Of a stretch of DNA of 64,000 nt, positions 61,663 through 64,000 are shown piece by piece. Under the pieces are notes generated by a model. That model saw only the letters and a program-made list of their open reading frames with translations, did not search any database and had not been told where the DNA came from. Numbering within the stretch: the stretch's first letter is position 1; the number at the start of each line of letters is the position of its first letter. Made by a program: the position numbers and the translations under genes. This DNA is from Nocardioides sp. SYSU D00065 (lineage in GTDB: Bacteria > Actinomycetota > Actinomycetes > Propionibacteriales > Nocardioidaceae), in contig NZ_JAFMSX010000002.1 in assembly GCF_017916425.1 (NCBI RefSeq), positions 490,413-554,412 on the forward strand, in the 5' to 3' direction.

Positions 61663-63375
61663 GTGTCCGACACCCTGATCGACGCGAACTGGCTGGACTA
61701 CCTGCTGGTCGCGATCTACTTCGGCTTCGTCCTCGGCATCGGGGTGATGGCCCGCCGGTCGGTGTCGGACTCGATCGACTTCTTCCTGTCCGGGCGCTCG
61801 CTGCCGGCCTGGGTCACCGGCCTGGCGTTCATCTCCGCCAACCTCGGTGCCGTCGAGATCATGGGCATGTCGGCCAACGGCGCCGAGATCGGCATGCCGA
61901 CGGTCCACTACTTCTGGGTCGGCGCGGTGCCGGCGATGCTGTTCCTCGGCGTCGTGATGATGCCGTTCTACTACGGCTCCAAGGTGCGCTCGGTCCCGGA
62001 GTTCATGTTCCGGCGCTTCGGCACCGGGGCCCACCTGGTCAACGCGATCAGCTTCGCGGTCGCGCAGCTGCTGATCGCGGGCGTCAACCTGGCCCTGCTG
62101 GCAGGCATCGTGCACGCGCTGCTGGGCTGGCCGATCTGGATCGCGCTCGTCGTCGCCGGCGCGATCGTGCTGTCGTACATCACGCTCGGCGGACTGAGCG
62201 CGGCGATCTACAACGAGGTGCTGCAGTTCTTCGTGATCGTCGCCTCGCTGCTCCCGCTGACCCTGATCGGCCTGCACCGCGTGGGCGGGTGGGACGGGCT
62301 CACCGACAAGATCACCGCCGCGGCGGACGGCGCCCCCGCCGACGCCGCCGTCGCTCCCGCGTCCCAGCAGCTGGAGTCCTGGCCCGGCCAGGCGCTGTCC
62401 GGCTTCGACTCGCCGCTGCTCTCGGTGATCGGCATCGTCTTCGGTCTCGGCTTCGTGCTGTCCTTCGGCTACTGGACGACGAACTTCGTCGAGGTCCAGC
62501 GCGCGATGGCGTCCGACTCGATCTCGGCGGCGCGCAAGACCCCGATCATCGGCGCCTTCCCCAAGATGTTCGTGCCGTTCATCGTCATCGTGCCCGGCAT
62601 GATCTCGGCCGTCCTCGTGCAGGAGATGGTCGACCTCAAGAGCGGCGGCAGCCCCGCGGGCGGCGCCTCGGGGGAGGGGGTGGCGTACAACGACGCCCTG
62701 CTGCTCCTCATGCGCGACGTCCTGCCCAACGGTCTGCTGGGGCTGGCGATCGCCGGACTCCTCGCGGCCTTCATGGCCGGCATGGCGGCCAACATCTCGG
62801 CCTTCAACACCGTCTTCTCCTACGACCTGTGGCAGCGCTACATCCGCAAGGACCACAGCGACGACTACTACCTGCGCATCGGGCGTCTGGCGACCATCGC
62901 GGCCACGGTCATCGCGATCTTCACCGCCCGCATCGCGATGGGCTACGACAACGTCATGGACTATCTCCAGACGCTGTTCGGGTTCTTCAACGCGCCGCTG
63001 TTCGCGACGTTCATCCTCGGCATGTTCTGGAAGCGGATGACGCCGACCGCCGGCTGGGTCGGGCTGGTGGCCGGCACGCTCGCCGCCATCGCGGTCGACC
63101 GCCTCGCGGCGGCCGGCGTGATCGACCTGCCCGGCCAGGGCGCGGCCTTCCTCGCCGCGGCCACGGCCTTCGTCGTCGACATCGTGCTCAGCATCGTGGT
63201 CTCCCTGGTCACCAAGCCCAAGCCGGCCTCCGAGCTGCGAGGGCTGGTCTACTCCGAGACTCCACGCGAGGACCGCACCGACCCCGACGAGGCCTCGATG
63301 CCGTGGTGGCGGCGCACCGCCCCGCTGGCCGGCATCGCCCTGGCCATGGTCATCGTCCTCAACGTCGCCTTCTGA
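61663..63375 (+). CDS. Sodium:solute symporter (SSS family)
   Basis: This gene encodes 570 residues with about 13-14 membrane segments. 'RRSVSDSIDFFLSGRSLPAW', 'ISANLGAVEIMGMSANGAEI', 'MLFLGVVMMPFYYGSKVRSV' and 'GFVLSFGYWTTNFVEVQRAM' are SSS features, and the Ser/Ala-rich Na+ site lies in 'GLLAAFMAGMAANISAFNTV'. It imports a sugar or small organic solute with sodium; the substrate is not readable. GTG 61663 is preceded by GGGAGGT, a strong ribosome-binding site complementary to the C-rich loops of the candidate 6C RNA. The small membrane gene follows 13 bases later. Confidence 0.92.
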   Translation: MSDTLIDANWLDYLLVAIYFGFVLGIGVMARRSVSDSIDFFLSGRSLPAWVTGLAFISANLGAVEIMGMSANGAEIGMPTVHYFWVGAVPAMLFLGVVMMPFYYGSKVRSVPEFMFRRFGTGAHLVNAISFAVAQLLIAGVNLALLAGIVHALLGWPIWIALVVAGAIVLSYITLGGLSAAIYNEVLQFFVIVASLLPLTLIGLHRVGGWDGLTDKITAAADGAPADAAVAPASQQLESWPGQALSGFDSPLLSVIGIVFGLGFVLSFGYWTTNFVEVQRAMASDSISAARKTPIIGAFPKMFVPFIVIVPGMISAVLVQEMVDLKSGGSPAGGASGEGVAYNDALLLLMRDVLPNGLLGLAIAGLLAAFMAGMAANISAFNTVFSYDLWQRYIRKDHSDDYYLRIGRLATIAATVIAIFTARIAMGYDNVMDYLQTLFGFFNAPLFATFILGMFWKRMTPTAGWVGLVAGTLAAIAVDRLAAAGVIDLPGQGAAFLAAATAFVVDIVLSIVVSLVTKPKPASELRGLVYSETPREDRTDPDEASMPWWRRTAPLAGIALAMVIVLNVAF

Positions 63376-63388
63376 GAGAGGGGCCCAC

Positions 63389-63709
63389 ATGTCCACCGAC
63401 ACCACGTCCGGCAGCGCCCAGTCCCAGCCGCGCAAGGCCGGCGCGTTCGACATCCGCAACATCATCGGGGCCCTGATGGGCGTCTACGGCGTCATCCTCG
63501 CGCTCGCCGGGCTGCTCGGCGAGCACGAGCCGGCGAAGACCGGTGACGTCAACGCCAACCTCTGGACCGGGCTCGCGCTGCTCGCCGTCGCCGTGTTCTT
63601 CCTCGGCTGGGCGAAGCTCAAGCCGATCGTGGTGCCGCCCGACTTCGACCGTCCCGACGACGACCCGACGCGTCCCGCCCCGCAGCGCAAGCGGCCGCCG
63701 GCGCACTGA
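63389..63709 (+). CDS. Small two-pass membrane protein paired with the SSS symporter
   Basis: This gene encodes 106 residues. A disordered start leads to two membrane segments (about 25-45, 'IIGALMGVYGVILALAGLLG', and 58-78, 'LWTGLALLAVAVFFLGWAKL') and a Pro/Arg/Asp-rich cytosolic tail. Short proteins of this kind commonly follow actinobacterial symporter genes and may be accessory subunits; that is inferred from position. GAGAGGGG lies before the ATG. No named family was recognised with certainty. Confidence 0.78.
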   Translation: MSTDTTSGSAQSQPRKAGAFDIRNIIGALMGVYGVILALAGLLGEHEPAKTGDVNANLWTGLALLAVAVFFLGWAKLKPIVVPPDFDRPDDDPTRPAPQRKRPPAH

Positions 63710-63724
63710 CGCCGTCTGCGGCGA

Positions 63725-63751
63725 GGCCCCGCGTTCGTCGGGCGCGGGGCC
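63725..63751 (+). terminator. Terminator after the symporter operon
   Basis: GGCCCCGCG and CGCGGGGCC form a 9-bp stem around a 9-base loop, 16 bases past the stop codon. Confidence 0.7.
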
Positions 63752-63767
63752 GCCCGGATCGGCGATT

Positions 63768-63786
63768 GTCTACTTAGTTGGTAGAC
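63768..63786. promoter_or_regulatory. Inverted repeat overlapping the -10 of the SMR gene
   Basis: GTCTAC and GTAGAC are separated by seven bases, and the right arm is part of the TAGACT hexamer that lies six bases before the SMR start codon. It is a likely operator for a repressor not in the window. Confidence 0.5.
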
Positions 63787-63793
63787 TCGGACT

Positions 63794-64000
63794 ATGGCGT
63801 ATGCACTGCTGCTGCTGGCGATCGCCTCGGAGGTGGCGGCGACGTCGCTGCTGGGGCGCACCGAGGGCTTCACCCGGCCGTTGTGGACGACGGTGTGCCT
63901 CTCGGCGTACGGCGTCTCGTTCTACCTGCTGGCCCAGGTGGTCCAGCACCTTCCGGTGGGGATCGCGTACGCGCTGTGGTCCGGCCTCGGCACGGCGGCC
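63794..64000 (+). CDS. SMR-family multidrug/small-cation exporter (3' end outside window)
   Basis: Sixty-nine residues are visible and the frame is still open at the edge. 'MAYALLLLAIASEVAATSLL' has the essential Glu of EmrE-type exporters in the first helix, and 'PVGIAYALWSGLGTAA' matches the third-helix dimer motif. It exports cationic compounds in exchange for protons. TAGACT six bases before the ATG suggests a leaderless transcript, and the overlapping inverted repeat suggests repression. Confidence 0.88.
   Translation, partial: MAYALLLLAIASEVAATSLLGRTEGFTRPLWTTVCLSAYGVSFYLLAQVVQHLPVGIAYALWSGLGTAA

Noticed and set aside
63752..63793. Guanidine riboswitch before the SMR gene
   Set aside because: The -10 element is six bases from the start codon, leaving no leader, and the ACGR-type conserved hairpins are absent.

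Overview
The window is very GC-rich chromosomal DNA, gene-dense on both strands, with frequent GTG starts and many ATGA/GTGA overlaps. The order rplM-rpsI-glmM-coaA-glmS-acpS-nnr-alr-tsaE-tsaB-rimI-tsaD-groES-groEL-guaB-guaB3-choD-like-guaA is a classic actinobacterial backbone. A mycothiol-dependent formaldehyde dehydrogenase, 13E12-type (DUF222) HNH protein, His-tailed GroEL1 and SigE-family sigma factors point to an actinomycete, most probably a Nocardioides-like member of the Nocardioidaceae. The genus is inferred from gene content and protein flavour, not from a search.

Layout. 1-4.4 kb: secreted and lipoprotein genes (an Ig-like repeat protein cut by the window edge, an Asn/Gly-linker protein, a lipoprotein) and a tandem GNAT. 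4.4-7.9 kb: three acyl-CoA dehydrogenases, two of which look like partners of a hetero-oligomer. 8-10.7 kb: an HtrA-type membrane protease and citrate synthase. 10.7-12.1 kb: an FAD amine/amino-acid oxidase-like protein, divergent from rplM. 12.1-27.2 kb: the backbone for ribosomal proteins, cell-wall precursors (glmM, glmS, alr), cofactors (coaA, acpS, nnr) and t6A tRNA modification (tsaE fused to an N-terminal GNAT, tsaB, rimI, tsaD), interrupted by two GNATs and a divergent HxlR/NAD(P)-binding pair.

27.2-37.6 kb lies between tsaD and groES, where mycobacteria have no such genes. It holds an ESX-like secreted pair with low-complexity repeats, a lipoprotein, a SigE-family sigma factor with a membrane-anchored propeller-like partner, mscR with its MBL hydrolase, an XRE regulator, a repeat-bearing intergenic region, a NagZ-like GH3 lipoprotein and a THUMP-like methyltransferase. 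groES-groEL is preceded by two CIRCE operators. A second sigma/propeller module and a GT39-type membrane protein lie between groEL and guaB.

43.4-57.7 kb is a purine/redox segment: guaB, a metzincin protease, a CHAP cell-wall enzyme, guaB3, glpD, a succinate-semialdehyde-type dehydrogenase translationally close to a ChoD-like GMC oxidoreductase, a strong candidate 6C small RNA, and guaA. The right end carries an SOS-box-controlled DUF222-HNH protein, a VOC protein, an App1-like phosphatase, a sodium:solute symporter with a small membrane partner, and the start of an SMR transporter.

Across the window about twenty genes show a -10-like hexamer 6-8 bases before ATG/GTG, the signature of leaderless transcripts. 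This was used to choose starts. The most noteworthy items are the candidate 6C RNA, the SOS box overlapping a leaderless promoter, the duplicated sigma/propeller modules with matching ECF-like promoters, the GNAT-TsaE fusion and the inverted-repeat pair at 34.3 kb. I did not find a clearly unprecedented multi-gene system.
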